DNA of 64,000 nucleotides, from positions 62,001 to 126,000 of the forward strand of contig JAPJBO010000323.1 in NCBI GenBank assembly GCA_030068145.1, in the 5' to 3' direction. The notes beneath the pieces were generated by a model. The model did not search any database, was not told the DNA's origin, and saw only the letters and a list, made by a program, of their open reading frames with translations. The position numbers and the translations under genes are program-made. Positions 44,231-54,450 of this stretch are shown here, piece by piece. The stretch comes from Diplonema papillatum. Lineage: Eukaryota > Euglenozoa > Diplonemea > Diplonemida > Diplonemidae. Numbering within the stretch: the first letter of the stretch is position 1; every line of letters starts with the position of its first letter.

Positions 44231-45133
44231 TAGCCCGGCAGAGCCTCATACGTTTATAATCTACTGACGCGGAGACCAAGACCCTCGGCATGGTGTTATC
44301 GAAATCGCATGCAGGACTTCTGTAGGAATTGGGTAGATGTCACAACTCTTTGGGGGGGGTATCCTCACACCAAATGAGTAGGTAGCAAGAAGGTTGTGAC
44401 ACCGAGTAAAAACAAATTACTTCTGTAGGACGCGGGTTTGGGCCCGTAGGATATAGGTGGTTCGCGCTTCAGGGAATTCAGTGTTTTCAAGGTCCGGTTG
44501 ACAGTTGAGGCTGCATATCCGTCCTAGTGTACCACTTAAGAGGTGGTATTGTGGTGGTACACACACAACCCATCCACTAGCAGCTAGTGTGGTATCGGTG
44601 TATGTGGTGGTATCCACAGCACCTCGGTACCATCACCTCGTAGGAATCTGGGATGGGTAGCTGGTGGTAGCAGGTCCTCGGGCCATAGCACCATGCAGTT
44701 ACTTCGTTTCTCAGTGCACGTCCTAACTCCGGAAATGTTCTTTTCTATACTTTCGTTGTGTGTTCCCGGCAATTTTTTTCCTGTTTCCCCCATTTCTTCT
44801 CCTGAGACTGCTTTTAGTCAGGGTGTCCGGCCGAAATGCCCACGAGCTTTTGCAATTACGGCGGACGTTCGCAACAGTTCTTACGCACGCAACGGAAAGG
44901 GGGGAGACTGAAGCAAACCCCTGCCAAGAGATGTGGCTGAAATCGGTGATTCCTCGGGGTTTCTTCGACGGGCGAGAGAGGGGAGTACTATTGGCCAGTT
45001 CAGCACCCACACAGGGCCGCCGGCAACATTACTATCGTCTTAATGCGCGAATCACCTTCGCTTGCTACCCCACCTAGCCTCTTACTTTTTTCTTGCAAAA
45101 ACTAGCAGCAACCGCCTCTGCACACGGTGTATT
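44231..45133. other. Spacer without recognised genes
   Basis: Contains short inverted motifs (GGTGGTA/TACCACC runs at 44530-44640) only. No gene or known repeat family is supported. Confidence 0.5.
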
Positions 45134-45328
45134 CCAGCACCGGGTGGAGGGGTGGAGTTAGCTGTGCAGCAAAGTGTCGGGTGCGGGTACCTCCGCTAAT
45201 CCCGTGTGAAATCCAGTGGACACCACCGCAAAAAAACAGGCGATTACACTCGATTTGCGGGTGTCGCGCCGGATTTCACACTGGATTTGCGCACCGGCAA
45301 AACTTAAACTCCCCCCGCCCGGTGCTGG
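45134..45328. mobile_element. TIR element, 195 bp
   Basis: The left end CCAGCACCGGGTGGAGGGGT GGAGTT pairs with the right end AACTCCCCCCGCCCGGTGCTGG. A second internal inverted pair (GTGTGAAATCCAGTG against CACTGGATTTCACAC-like) strengthens the fold-back structure. Non-coding MITE. Confidence 0.8.
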
Positions 45329-46213
45329 GGTACGCGTTTGGGTGAAGTAGACTGGCCTGCATACTGAGCGAACATGGTGACCTGGGAAGACATATTCAGG
45401 TATTCGCTTTAAATTCATGGGGGTCCCGAATTCCTGTTCTTGCGGCGCTTGTGCTACAGGTGTCGGCTTTCGGTCGTTGTGTCCGGCGTTGAGCCTCCTC
45501 GGATCAGGTCCCGGCCACTAAACCAGCTGGTGCAGCGTGATGGTCCGGCCTCAATCCCTCTTCTGTGTCATCATCCCGAGAGCTCAAGCCGAAGCGAACT
45601 TTTCGGAGAACCACACGACGTGGAGAGAGAAAGAGGCAGGTTTGGCAAAGTGCGGCTAGAGATCAAAGGAGATGCCCCTTGAGACTCCGTCTTTCGATTT
45701 TTGGCCGTTGTACCGGAGAGGCTCACGCACCCGAAACACGACTTACACACACCCACAAAACGCACATACACACACCCTCAAGAGGGCAAAGCCCCCTTGA
45801 GAGCGAATCTCCGCTAAGGAGATGGCGCCATTGCTCCATGCAACCTTCACGGAACGACCTCTCTCAGCTGAGATAGATGCTCCATACCTGCCTGTGCATG
45901 TGTCGGGGTTCAGCATTGTTTGCAACGCCGGACTGAGAGAAGAAGAGAGAGGGGAGGTTGAATCGCGAGACGGCGGACGGCCCCCTTGCGAGTTGAAAAG
46001 ATCTACACCCACACGGCGGGAGAAAACGGGCATTCGAGGCCGTCACTTCATATATTTGACTTTTGCATCTGCCGTCCTCCCAACATGGCCTTCCTTTCGA
46101 ACGCTAGGAGGTACTCGTTCTCGTCGTTATTATTGCCTGGGGCCCTGCCCCAACCCATCGTAATTGCTGTTTTCCTTCGATTCTATTTGGATCAGGGTAT
46201 TAGTTCAGAGGTT
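45329..46213. other. Spacer without recognised genes
   Basis: Overlapping open frames at 45440-45876 and 45743-46163 have no recognisable motif. Nothing is called. Confidence 0.4.
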
Positions 46214-46612
46214 CCTAGGCATAGGGTGGTCAAACGATTCGCATTATCGCACGCTTAAACCCTGGGCAAATACAGTACTATGGACTATCGCATATTATCG
46301 CACGCCGACTAGATGCGATAATTTTGTGCGATACCTACCCCCCCCCCCGTGCATAAGATGGATAGCCAAACCCCCTTGATCAAGATGGATAACGGGCGAG
46401 AATGCCAATCCATCTTAAACACGGGGGTGAGCTACCCCTGTGCAAAGTGACTACACTGTAGTCTACAGTGCCCCCGTATTTAAGATGGATACCCCCCTTG
46501 ATTAAGATGGATACTGCCAAAACCCGAGTTTTTCATCCATCTTATGCACGGGGGAGGGTAGGTAATGCAAGAATTATTATCGCATGCGAATCGTTTGACC
46601 GCTATGCCTAGG
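46214..46612. mobile_element. Fold-back TIR element, about 399 bp
   Basis: The left end CCTAGGCATAGGGTGGTCAA ACGATTCGCA pairs with the right end TGCGAATCGTTTGACCGCTA TGCCTAGG. Inner parts pair again: TACCTACCCCCCCCCCGTGC against GCACGGGGGAGGGTAGGTA, and repeated TAAGATGGATA/TATCCATCTTA motifs. The whole element folds on itself. Non-coding. Confidence 0.85.
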
Positions 46613-46935
46613 GTTTGCAGATCTTGACCGTGGTTCGGGGGCGGTTTGGTCAGCGCTGCCGGGGGTTCGGCGGCTCGGGGCGGAGCTGACACACATCCGC
46701 AATTTTGTCCAAAAAGTAACCGCGGCTTGTAACACATGGGGGTCTGCCCTCCAGCGCCCCGGCGCCTTACCGTTGTAAACACCACCCCTATTTTTCTGGA
46801 AACGCTGTGTTTTGCATCCGACAAATTTATTCCAAACTCCGGCCGATCCCGGACCGTCGGTCCAAATCTGCTGCAGTGTTTGCGCTAAGGAAAAAAAGCA
46901 GCTCATTGCAGCCGGAAAAGAAGTTCTTGAAAAAC

Positions 46936-47167
46936 TGACCGGCTGATAATCAGCCGGCTGATTTTTAGCGTTTATATTTTTTGGAAGGTCTGCCGATCAG
47001 ACGGTTTTTGCGATAACATCTTGATTCACACTACCCGGTTTGTGTGTCAAGCTGATTCCGGCATAACCAAAGCTTACACCGTTGAAAATCGGCTGGTTTT
47101 TGTGCGAGCCTGCCGGTAAAAAAAAAAAAAGGCTCGAAAATTAATCAGCCGGCAAGCCGGCTGATCG
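46936..47167. mobile_element. Possible TIR element built on TCAGCCGGCTGAT
   Basis: GGCTGATAATCAGCCGGCTG ATTTTTA at the left and AATTAATCAGCCGGCAAGCCGGCTGATC at the right are inverted versions of the same motif. The palindrome CAGCCGGCTG occurs at both ends. The middle shows more CGGT..ACCG symmetry. Weaker than the other elements. Confidence 0.55.
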
Positions 47168-47559
47168 CGCGCACACTGAATCTGCAACGTAAACCAATCC
47201 CCTGATTTGGATAGAAGATCCGTCTTAAATTCAATACACGTGGCTACTTCTACGAATTGAAGTTTAAAGGCACCGGTACCTGAGAGTCTCCGGTTGCCCG
47301 CTGAGGCTGGGAGTCAAATAGTAAAGGGACGAAGAAAACGGGAGGTGGGATGTTGCTCGTGTCGGGTGGTTGTACGTCGTGAACCTGGATTCGCGTTTTC
47401 GAAGGGTTCCTGAGCAGCTTTTGTAGTGGAAAAGCAAATTTTCACTGGAGAAGACCCCCCTTCCCTTGCTCTGAGTGGCCTCTCCTCTCCGGATCACTCC
47501 GCGTGCGATGCGGCAGTCGTGTGCGAGCCCACCGAATGCGAAGGCGCGTTTTTAGAGTG

Positions 47560-47614
47560 AAAGTTCGCTTGGAAGCTCCGGGGTTTTAAAGCCTCCGGGT
47601 GATCTTCGTCAAAA
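47560..47614 (-). other. Coding-like DHPE..LKPR fragment
   Basis: The minus frame DEDHPEALKPR matches DDDHPETLKPR at 20130-20195 in DNA and protein. It lies 50 bp from the hAT-like element. It is probably a dispersed gene fragment or the terminal exon of a related gene. Confidence 0.4.
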
Positions 47615-47662
47615 TGGGAAGATACCATTTGTGCGTTGAGTTTTTTTTTTTTGTGCGGTCGA

Positions 47663-48293
47663 CAGTGCTCCCGCTAACCTCACTTTTGGTGAGGAATTCC
47701 AAAACCTGCATTTGGACTTTTTTTTTTTTTTTGTGCCTCCATTTTTTTCTCCCCCGTGCTGCGTAGGTTTATTAGCTTCGTTTCTGCCTCGGTTTCTCGA
47801 GCAACTTTCTGAGATAAGAAGCTTTTCTCCAGGGGAGCACCAGAATCTTTCAAGGGGGGTCCGGGGGGGTCTGCCCCCCGGCGAACGGTACGGTACAGGT
47901 GGAGAAAGTTTGCACTTCTCAGTCTGTTTGTCACAATAAACACTGCACATTCCTGACAAATTCAACCCCTGTGTGCTGGTAAATCATTGCCACGAGTAGA
48001 TGCAGACCAGAGATCACATGGAACAAGGCACTTGTGTCGACTCGGAGAGAATCTGTCAAGATATCCGGGGCTGCTTCTGAGCCTCGACTCTCTTCCCCGG
48101 CTCCAGCCCCCAACTTCTACCCGCCAGCCCACCATGCCCAGCAGAGAGCAGACCGTGATGCAGTGTTTTGGCTACATGATACTACCAATGGGAAAAAGGT
48201 GAGGAATTCCTCATGAGGAATTCCTCACCCTCTTTTTTCGAGCCTCTTTTTTTTTGAGGAATTCCTCGCACTTTTTCGTTAGCGGGAGCACTG
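47663..48293. mobile_element. hAT-like MITE with exact 8-bp target duplication
   Basis: The ends are CAGTGCTCCCGCTAAC and its exact complement GTTAGCGGGAGCACTG. GCGGTCGA flanks the element on both sides (47655-47662 and 48294-48301). A paralogous copy of the host repeat at 25802-25935 has GCGGTCGA once and no element, so both the borders and the duplication are confirmed within the window. An 8-bp duplication and a CAG..CTG terminus are hAT hallmarks. GAGGAATTCCTC is repeated inside, including a perfect 30-bp palindrome at 48199-48228. No transposase; 631 bp. Confidence 0.93.
48199..48228. repeat. Perfect 30-bp palindrome
   Basis: GTGAGGAATTCCTC followed directly by its mirror around the central AT (ATGAGGAATTCCTCAC). 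It lies inside the hAT-like element near its right end. Confidence 0.9.
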
Positions 48294-48301
48294 GCGGTCG
48301 A

Positions 48302-49071
48302 CGATATACGTCGTTCTGATGTCTGACGACTTTGTTTCTTTGCTTGCTTTGTTTTCCTTGTGGACCTTTTATTTCCTCCTTTCAAACTATAACTTCTTCC
48401 TCTAGGACAATCCCTACTCACCAATCAGTATACTCCCTTTTGCAAATAGAAATTCAGCCAGGTGGCCCATTCTGACGCTTTTTCTTTTTTTTTTTTTTTG
48501 CGAAGGTTGCTGCCAGGGGTTTATATGGAAAGCTGGGTCCTCTGTATTCCTCCACATGCCTGTGGGGGTGGTTAACTTTTTACCAAGAAAGTGTTTTCTC
48601 AGTGTGATTGCGGAGCTGCACCCAAGGACCCCACAGTGTAGCCTAGCGCAGCCCAGCACAGCCGAATTGTGTATCGTTCGTGTCTCGATCATAAAGGAAA
48701 AGGTGTGTCAAGTGTACGGCAGGGAACTTCAAGTTAAAACAACGTAAGCTGCAAGCGGGGCACTACAGGCCTACAATACTAGCCTCAAAAAGGGGCACTG
48801 GATGTGCAACAAGCAGGGTTCTTCTTGTAAGGACAGCTGCTGCTGTATCAAAGTATAACGAAGCTCTTGCAAACTTGAGCTGCGTAGGGCGCACATTTGC
48901 ATAGCCACAACCAAGTACTCCCTCAAAAGAGTCAACGAAGTCCGCTGACTGGCTCATTCCACTGAAAGTGGACGCCAAGAACAAGCAAGCTGGCTCCCCC
49001 CTTCAGTGGCTGGTCCCCCAGTGCTGGCCACTCACGGCGGCCCCCCGACAGTTTTCTTTTTTTTTTCGGAG
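48302..49071. other. Remainder of host repeat H and spacer
   Basis: 48302-48480 continues the host repeat of the hAT-like element (CGATATACGTCG to GAAATTCAGCCAGGTGGCCC). The rest shows no gene. Confidence 0.6.
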
Positions 49072-49104
49072 AAAACCATATCGGAAGCACTTAAGTCGGG
49101 AAAA

Positions 49105-49306
49105 TATTTATCGGAAACTGTTTCCGATAAATATTTTTTTTGTTTCCGATAAATATTTTTTTTGTTTCCGATAAATATTTTTTTTGTTTCCGATAAATAT
49201 TTTTTTGTTTCCGATAAATATTTTTTGTTTCCGATAAATATTTTTTGTTTCCGATAAATATTTTTTTGTTTCCGATAAATATTTTTCTGTTTCCGATAAG
49301 TATTGA
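49105..49306. repeat. Left satellite arm of the fold-back element
   Basis: Units of TTTCCGATAAATATT followed by a T-run of four to eight bases and a G. Length variation is confined to the T-run. Confidence 0.92.
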
Positions 49307-50167
49307 TCACTTTGACAGTAGGTTCACCTACTTCGTCCCGTGGACGACCGCGACGAAGCCAAATACGATCGTTTTTCTATCTAGTTTCGGGTCGAAAGCC
49401 TCCCCAGCAAAGGCTGTTCAATTTTCAACACCAGATACGCAAACCTTTTCGAATGCAGCACACGGGTATCCATCAAGTGACATCTAACTATCTGGTTGCA
49501 TTGAGCAGTATCCGGATCTGAAAGCTGAAGACTTTGTACCACTTCACCGCGACAAAGGTCACGAACCGGGTTCGGCTTACACTGCAGTTGCAGTAAAACT
49601 GCGTCTTGCGCACGAGCGCGGAAATCCGCCACCCACCATTCGGCTAGATATTGCAAGAACACAACTGCAAAGCTTACTACAAACGGATAGTGTTACAAAG
49701 GCGAACGAATCATGCGAGAACCTACGTAGGGGCCCCTCAACAGCTTTCAGAACGGCAAGTCAAGAAAAGGATAAGTTTGCACATTCTACTTCCGTCTGAT
49801 CTGCATGTTCCCCAGTTCTACCCTTCGTTGATCTGTTGTGTGTATTCGCAACGACTTCATCCGGGTCCTACGCGGCCCCAATACGACAAAACTGCATGCG
49901 GTCCTGACCAGGTAACATCCTCCTACCTGAAAATGTCTAACCACGACTACGGATTTGGTGCCATCGAGGCAGCCATGGAGTGTAAGTATGCCAACGGGGC
50001 TTAGTAGTATCGGGGCTGCCGTGCATACTAGTTCCCGTAAAATATTTGTTTCCCTTGACTTGTGCCATGTCGGACGGTAGGATTTTCCGCGTCAGCCTCA
50101 TTTCAATCCTGGAGACAAAAGCACTCACACAATAAAGACTAGCCCATTTCACGGGCCAAAACTGCCT

Positions 50168-50563
50168 TTGTTGCAGAAATCAGCAACACAGGCAAGCGAT
50201 GACAGAACAGCGCACACGAAGACGACCGGCTCTGAAGAGACCCGCGCCGCAAGCTGCGCGAGCAGAGGGTGCCAAGCAAACCAGGAAGGAAGGCGAGGAG
50301 ATTCAGATGGCACAGCAGGACGCCCGCGAGGGATCACCGAGGTCGAAAGACAGAAAAGGGAAAGCAGGCGTGGCCGGCTTGAAAAGCTGCAAGCGCGGAG
50401 AAGGCACAGGTACAGAGCAGTCCACATGCAGACGAGCAGTGAAGCGGCCCACATCACAGAGGTCTATCACACTGGCTCCGGATTACTTAGGGTCCTCGCA
50501 AAATCCAATGAAATTGCTTGCCCAATGGGACTCCCCTTGGGCACATTTCGCACTGGGGACTAG
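50168..50563 (+). CDS. Open frame inside the fold-back element, doubtful
   Basis: A 131-codon frame in the 1.28-kb core. Its middle reads ITEVERQKRESRRGRLEKLQ, a basic helical stretch, then HITEVYHTGSGLLRVL. The overlapping frame at 50199 is also open and runs into the satellite. I recognise no transposase motif. It may be captured host sequence. Confidence 0.25.
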   Translation: MLQKSATQASDDRTAHTKTTGSEETRAASCASRGCQANQEGRRGDSDGTAGRPRGITEVERQKRESRRGRLEKLQARRRHRYRAVHMQTSSEAAHITEVYHTGSGLLRVLAKSNEIACPMGLPLGTFRTGD

Positions 50564-50582
50564 TCCCCAGGAACCCGTATCA

Positions 50583-50869
50583 AAAATATTTATCGGAAAC
50601 AAAAAATATTTATCGGAAACAAAAAAATATTTATCGGAAACAAAAAAATATTTATCGGAAACAAAAAAATATTTATCGGAAACAAAAAAATATTTATCGG
50701 AAACAAAAAAATATTTATCGGAAACAGAAAAATATTTATCGGAAACAAAAAATATTTATCGGAAACAAAAAAAATATTTATCGGAAACAAAAAAAATATT
50801 TATCGGAAACAAAAAATATGTATCGGAAACAAAAAAATATTTATCGGAAACGTTCCGATAAATATTTTC
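50583..50869. repeat. Right satellite arm of the fold-back element
   Basis: Complement of the left arm (ATATTTATCGGAAACAAAAA units). It ends in a short mirrored unit (GGAAACGTTCCGATAAATAT) just before the unique terminus, and the left arm has a comparable mirrored unit at its outer end. Confidence 0.92.
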
Positions 50870-51088
50870 CCCACTTAAGTGCTTCCGATATGGTTTTGTC
50901 TCTTTTTTTTTTTTTTGGAGCGTGGGGGTTACCCCCACGTAAGACCCCCCTTATAAATCACTGGTTGCTGCTGCAGCCTGGGCAATGCAACTGTGGGGCT
51001 GTGCTCGTTGGCTGCACACCAAAGCAGGGCTGCCATCCTCGCGTTAGTGGCGTTCAGAGAGGCCGCATGGGGGGCATGATCTATCGGG

Positions 51089-51264
51089 GAAAACACTCGA
51101 GGGGCTGCTTTGTGCTTACTTCGAAGGAGGCTAGAGGGGGAGAAACAATACAACTACAAAGTGGGTCTTTTTGTTGAATGCTTACGCCCGCCACTAAACC
51201 CAGATTCGCCTGTGTTTCGTGTGGGCAGCAGCACAGTTACCTCCTTTGATCTATCGCAACTGGC
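51089..51264 (+). repeat. Dispersed repeat family R4, copy 3
   Basis: It matches the 7222 copy, including the ACAATACAACTACAAAGTGG block, up to GATCTATCGCAACTGGCA. The distal CCCACAAAGCAGGTGCTTAT piece reappears at 51468 after an interruption of about 200 bp. Confidence 0.85.
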
Positions 51265-51657
51265 ACGCCTCTTTCAGTTACTGAGGGAATAGGAGCAAGA
51301 CGCATGGCTAGACGAGCACGACCACCTCGAATCGACACCAGAAGAATTCGGGGTGGGGCTGGCTTCGACGACTAGTAATATCCCGGTGAATGGTAGCACT
51401 CCTGAACTAGCCCGAACCAACAGGATCAAAGAATGTCAGTCGGACCTTCCCGATTCCTTTTATTTCCCACAAAGCAGGTGCTTATTACTAGCCTTATACA
51501 AAGAAATACTCGACGTAGCTGCTTCGACTCCGAATGGAAGGGAGGAAATATAGAGGTAAGAGGCAAATACAATACAAACACAATCTGATTTGTTCTTCGC
51601 TTACACCACCGTATGTTGTTTTCTCAACCAGGACCTTTGACCTGTTGTTTGTGTGAT

Positions 51658-51720
51658 TTGTCGTGTAGGGGTAGACCCGCATGACCTCACGTCCGTTCAA
51701 CACGTGGTTCGGTAGTTACA
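51658..51720 (+). repeat. Dispersed repeat R9, copy 2
   Basis: Nearly identical to 17217-17285. Confidence 0.85.
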
Positions 51721-52383
51721 GCACTGGGGACCCCTTCTGTTTTTTAGAGTGCATTTTTGTCGGGCAGCATCGTCGAGCATATATATTTCCGTTCAAGATG
51801 GCGCAAATGTAAAAGAAAAGGTTCTCGTCAGATTGAGGGGCTCACCGGTTGACTGTTGAGGTTGGGAGTCAAACGGTGAGGGGAAGGAGAAAAGGGAGTA
51901 GTCGTGAGACCGGATTTGAATGACTCACCTGACGCGTCTTAGGGTGCGCTGGCGTCGTCACGAACCCTGTACACAACCCAGACCAAGTTCGCATTGCCCC
52001 CTGTCCGGATGATGAAATCCTTAAGCAGAAGTGGCTGCACATTTGACGATGCTGTTGCCATGTCCACAGGCCCCAGATGATGCAGCTTTCTCTTTTTGAG
52101 GATGAAAGCTGAGATTCTGGATAATATTAAGGTGGGCTTTCGACAGGCGGGCTCGTTTTGTTCGAAGCGACAACCTTGGTGCCCTTCATGTTAACTAGCT
52201 AGTTTGAGTTACCTACACCCAGGAAGCTACACACATTCTTGAAGTAGGGACAGCTGGATCTGGCCGAGGCCACTTCAGGACGGATCTGGTAGGTGGGCAG
52301 CGACACTTCCCCTTATTGCGAGCACAAGTGTGCCGGGGAAAGCCTGCTGTACGGGAGCCAAGCTTCACGTGTTCGGCGGTACT

Positions 52384-52570
52384 GCGGGCTACCATTTTCC
52401 CAACTAGAGCATCAAGGCGTGGCGCACCTTGGGGCTGGGCGCTTGCGCTGAACACAAGCTCGTGGAGACGGTGGCAGAGCGGACGGGGTGGCACTATACT
52501 GCCTTCGATTCAAAGCTGTGGTTGGCCGTCGCGTTCCTGGATCCGGTGCGGCCTTTTTCTTTTCTTCTTT
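52384..52570 (+). repeat. Dispersed repeat family R2, copy 3
   Basis: GGGCTACCATTTTCCCAACT, AGCATCAAGGCG.GGCGCACC, GCAGAGCGGACGGGG and GTGGTTGGCCGTCGCGTTCC align with the other R2 copies. Confidence 0.75.
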
Positions 52571-53057
52571 TCTTCTTCTGGAAGCATTAAGGGTGTGTGT
52601 GCTTCCGACGTGAGAGTAGCTCATCCGAGGCCGTCCTTTTTTTGTCAGGCTAGCCAACCAGGGGCGGTTGGTTCACTCTAGGCAGGGTCTACCGTCCGGA
52701 AGTTGGATGGGTTTGTTTTGAGGAGCGTTCTATTTCTTTTTTAGCCAAACACGAAGTGCTGGAGGAAACGAGAAGCTCGTCACCCGCAAACCGCAGCGTT
52801 TTCACTTTGCATCCAGAACCCAGCCTAACGTAAAAACGATTAGGCACTGCGTTCAACGAACGCAACTCTCGGTTCCCGTCAGCATCAACAGTTTTGTATC
52901 AGCCGCGGTTGTGCGAGTGACGAGCGCCCATTCTGAGAGCGAAATCTCGCTTTTTGCGGGTGTATGCTTGCTTGAAACTCGAAGGATCTCAGGTGGCGTT
53001 TAACGTTGCACTGGGGGGTTGCTTCCCGAACAGGGTGGGGGCATCTGCCCATTGGTG

Positions 53058-54450
53058 CCTGCGGGTTGTCGTTTGCGGGTGGGTTTGGCCATTCCGCGGT
53101 CTATACAGGTTGGCGCCGTGGGACCACTTTCGTGACGGGTTGGTTGCTGTACTTGAAAAAGAAGTGCAGTCGGGAAACCCTTCAGTCTCCTGTGCCCGGT
53201 TGTCTGCATATAGCAATCTACACATTGTATGTCACGTGTGTTCGGGTGTCACCTGCGAGGGGAGAACACTGGGCCTACGGAAACTGGGCGGTGAACTATT
53301 TTTTGTTCGGGTCTTTGCCTTTCGCAGGTCCATGCGTTGTCGCGGCATGAAAGCATTTTTGGCTTGGGTAATTGTATGGGGATCACAGAAGTGCAGTCAA
53401 ACGAGCCAGCTTGTCACCGGATTCTACCCAAGCGGTGCAGCAAACTCTGATAGCTCGCACAACAGTTGGCGAATACGGTTGTTAACCCTTTACGGACAGG
53501 GGACATATATTTATGTCCAAAAAGGCAGGTACCAGGGAAAGCCTGCTACACGGGAGCCAAGCTTCACGTGTTCGGCGGTACTGCAAAGCCACGGGCCGGG
53601 TCAAGTAGCTACCGATTTCCCAAACTAAAGCATCAAGGCGCAGGGCAGAGCGGACGGGGTTGTAGCACTGTGCTGCCTCCGACTCAAGCTTTGCAAGCTG
53701 TGGTTGACCGCCACGTTCCTGGACCAGGAGCGGCCTTTTTTCCTTTTTTCGTTTTTTCCAAAAAGGCAGAACCCGGGCTGGTGTTCGGACACTGCATCCA
53801 CGAAGTGAAGGCACGTCGAAACCATCCATATTTGCTGCTGTGGACAGATATGCTACAAAACCTTTCCAACGAGCCCCAGGTTCCCCGTAATGGAGTCATA
53901 AAACGTTTGAGCGCGATCCACAGCTTCCTCCAGAAGGCTTTCCGCACCCCTGACAGCCTCCATCCCCCCCGTCCGTAAGGGGTTAATGGTCAGTGGGCAT
54001 CGGTCGATTGGTACCTTTTTTGTCGTTGTGTTTACTCTACGGGTTTCACCACTGTGGCGCTCGCCATTCCTGGTGGATTGGTTGCTTCACTTGAAAAGCG
54101 CAGTCAGGCTACACCTAGGACTATCAATTGCGCATGGGTTGTTTGAACGGCCCGCAGGCGGTTGAAGTATAGCAATATACACGTAGACTTTCCCTGTCAC
54201 GGTTACCACGTGTTTTTGGCGTCACGTAGGAAGACAACGTTGGCCCTTTGGTAACATTGCAAAGGGCCAATGTTCGGACCGTTCCTTCGCAGGTTCGTGC
54301 GTTGTCATTTTACTACTTTGCATAATATATTATTATCTGGGTTTGTATTTTCGCGGAACCAAAGGAGTGCAGTCTAGTGGGCTTGTTTGTTGCATCGGGT
54401 TCTATCGTATTTCGCAAGCACAGCGAAGGGTGCAGCAAAGTTCGAGCGCA
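53058..54450. repeat. Diverged direct duplication flanking a MITE
   Basis: Units at 53058-53470 and 54030-54450 share, in order, a ggtTGGTTGCT.CACTTGAAAA-like block, TATAGCAAT.TACAC, GTCACGTGTGTTCGG/CACGTGTTTTTGG, GTTCG..C.TTCGCAGGT..TGCGTTGTC, GGAGTGCAGTC and a GGATTCTAC/GGTTCTATCG end. The piggyBac-like MITE lies between them. Confidence 0.55.
53486..53982. mobile_element. piggyBac-like MITE, copy 2 (TTAA target)
   Basis: The element is flanked by TTAA at 53482-53485 and 53983-53986. The termini are CCCTTTACGGACAGGGGACA and, in complement, CCCCTTACGGACGGGG. The subterminal ACATATATTTATGTCC is shared with the copy at 29505. It carries an R2 copy inside (53597-53745). A TTAA duplication with CCC termini indicates the piggyBac superfamily. 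Non-autonomous, 497 bp. Confidence 0.88.

Larger units (their letters stand above)
49072..50897. mobile_element. Fold-back transposon with satellite-filled inverted repeats
   Basis: Unique outer ends AAAACCATATCGGAAGCACT TAAGT.GGGAAAATATT are inverted (left from 49072, right ending 50897). They lead into arrays of a 20-23 bp unit TTTCCGATAAATATTTTTT (left 49105-49306, about nine units) and its complement (right 50583-50869, about thirteen units). Between them lie 1.28 kb of unrelated sequence. Outer unique ends plus internal tandem repeats is the structure of Foldback-type elements. No transposase is seen. Confidence 0.92.
50898..53481. other. Repeat-rich spacer
   Basis: A 9-bp-arm hairpin lies at 50921-50939 (CGTGGGGGT/ACCCCCACG). 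R4 is at 51089-51264, R9 at 51658-51720 and R2 at 52384-52570. From about 53058 it holds the first unit of a diverged duplication whose second unit is at 54030-54450. A plus frame at 52954-53628 is open but crosses repeat sequence, so it is not called. Confidence 0.5.
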
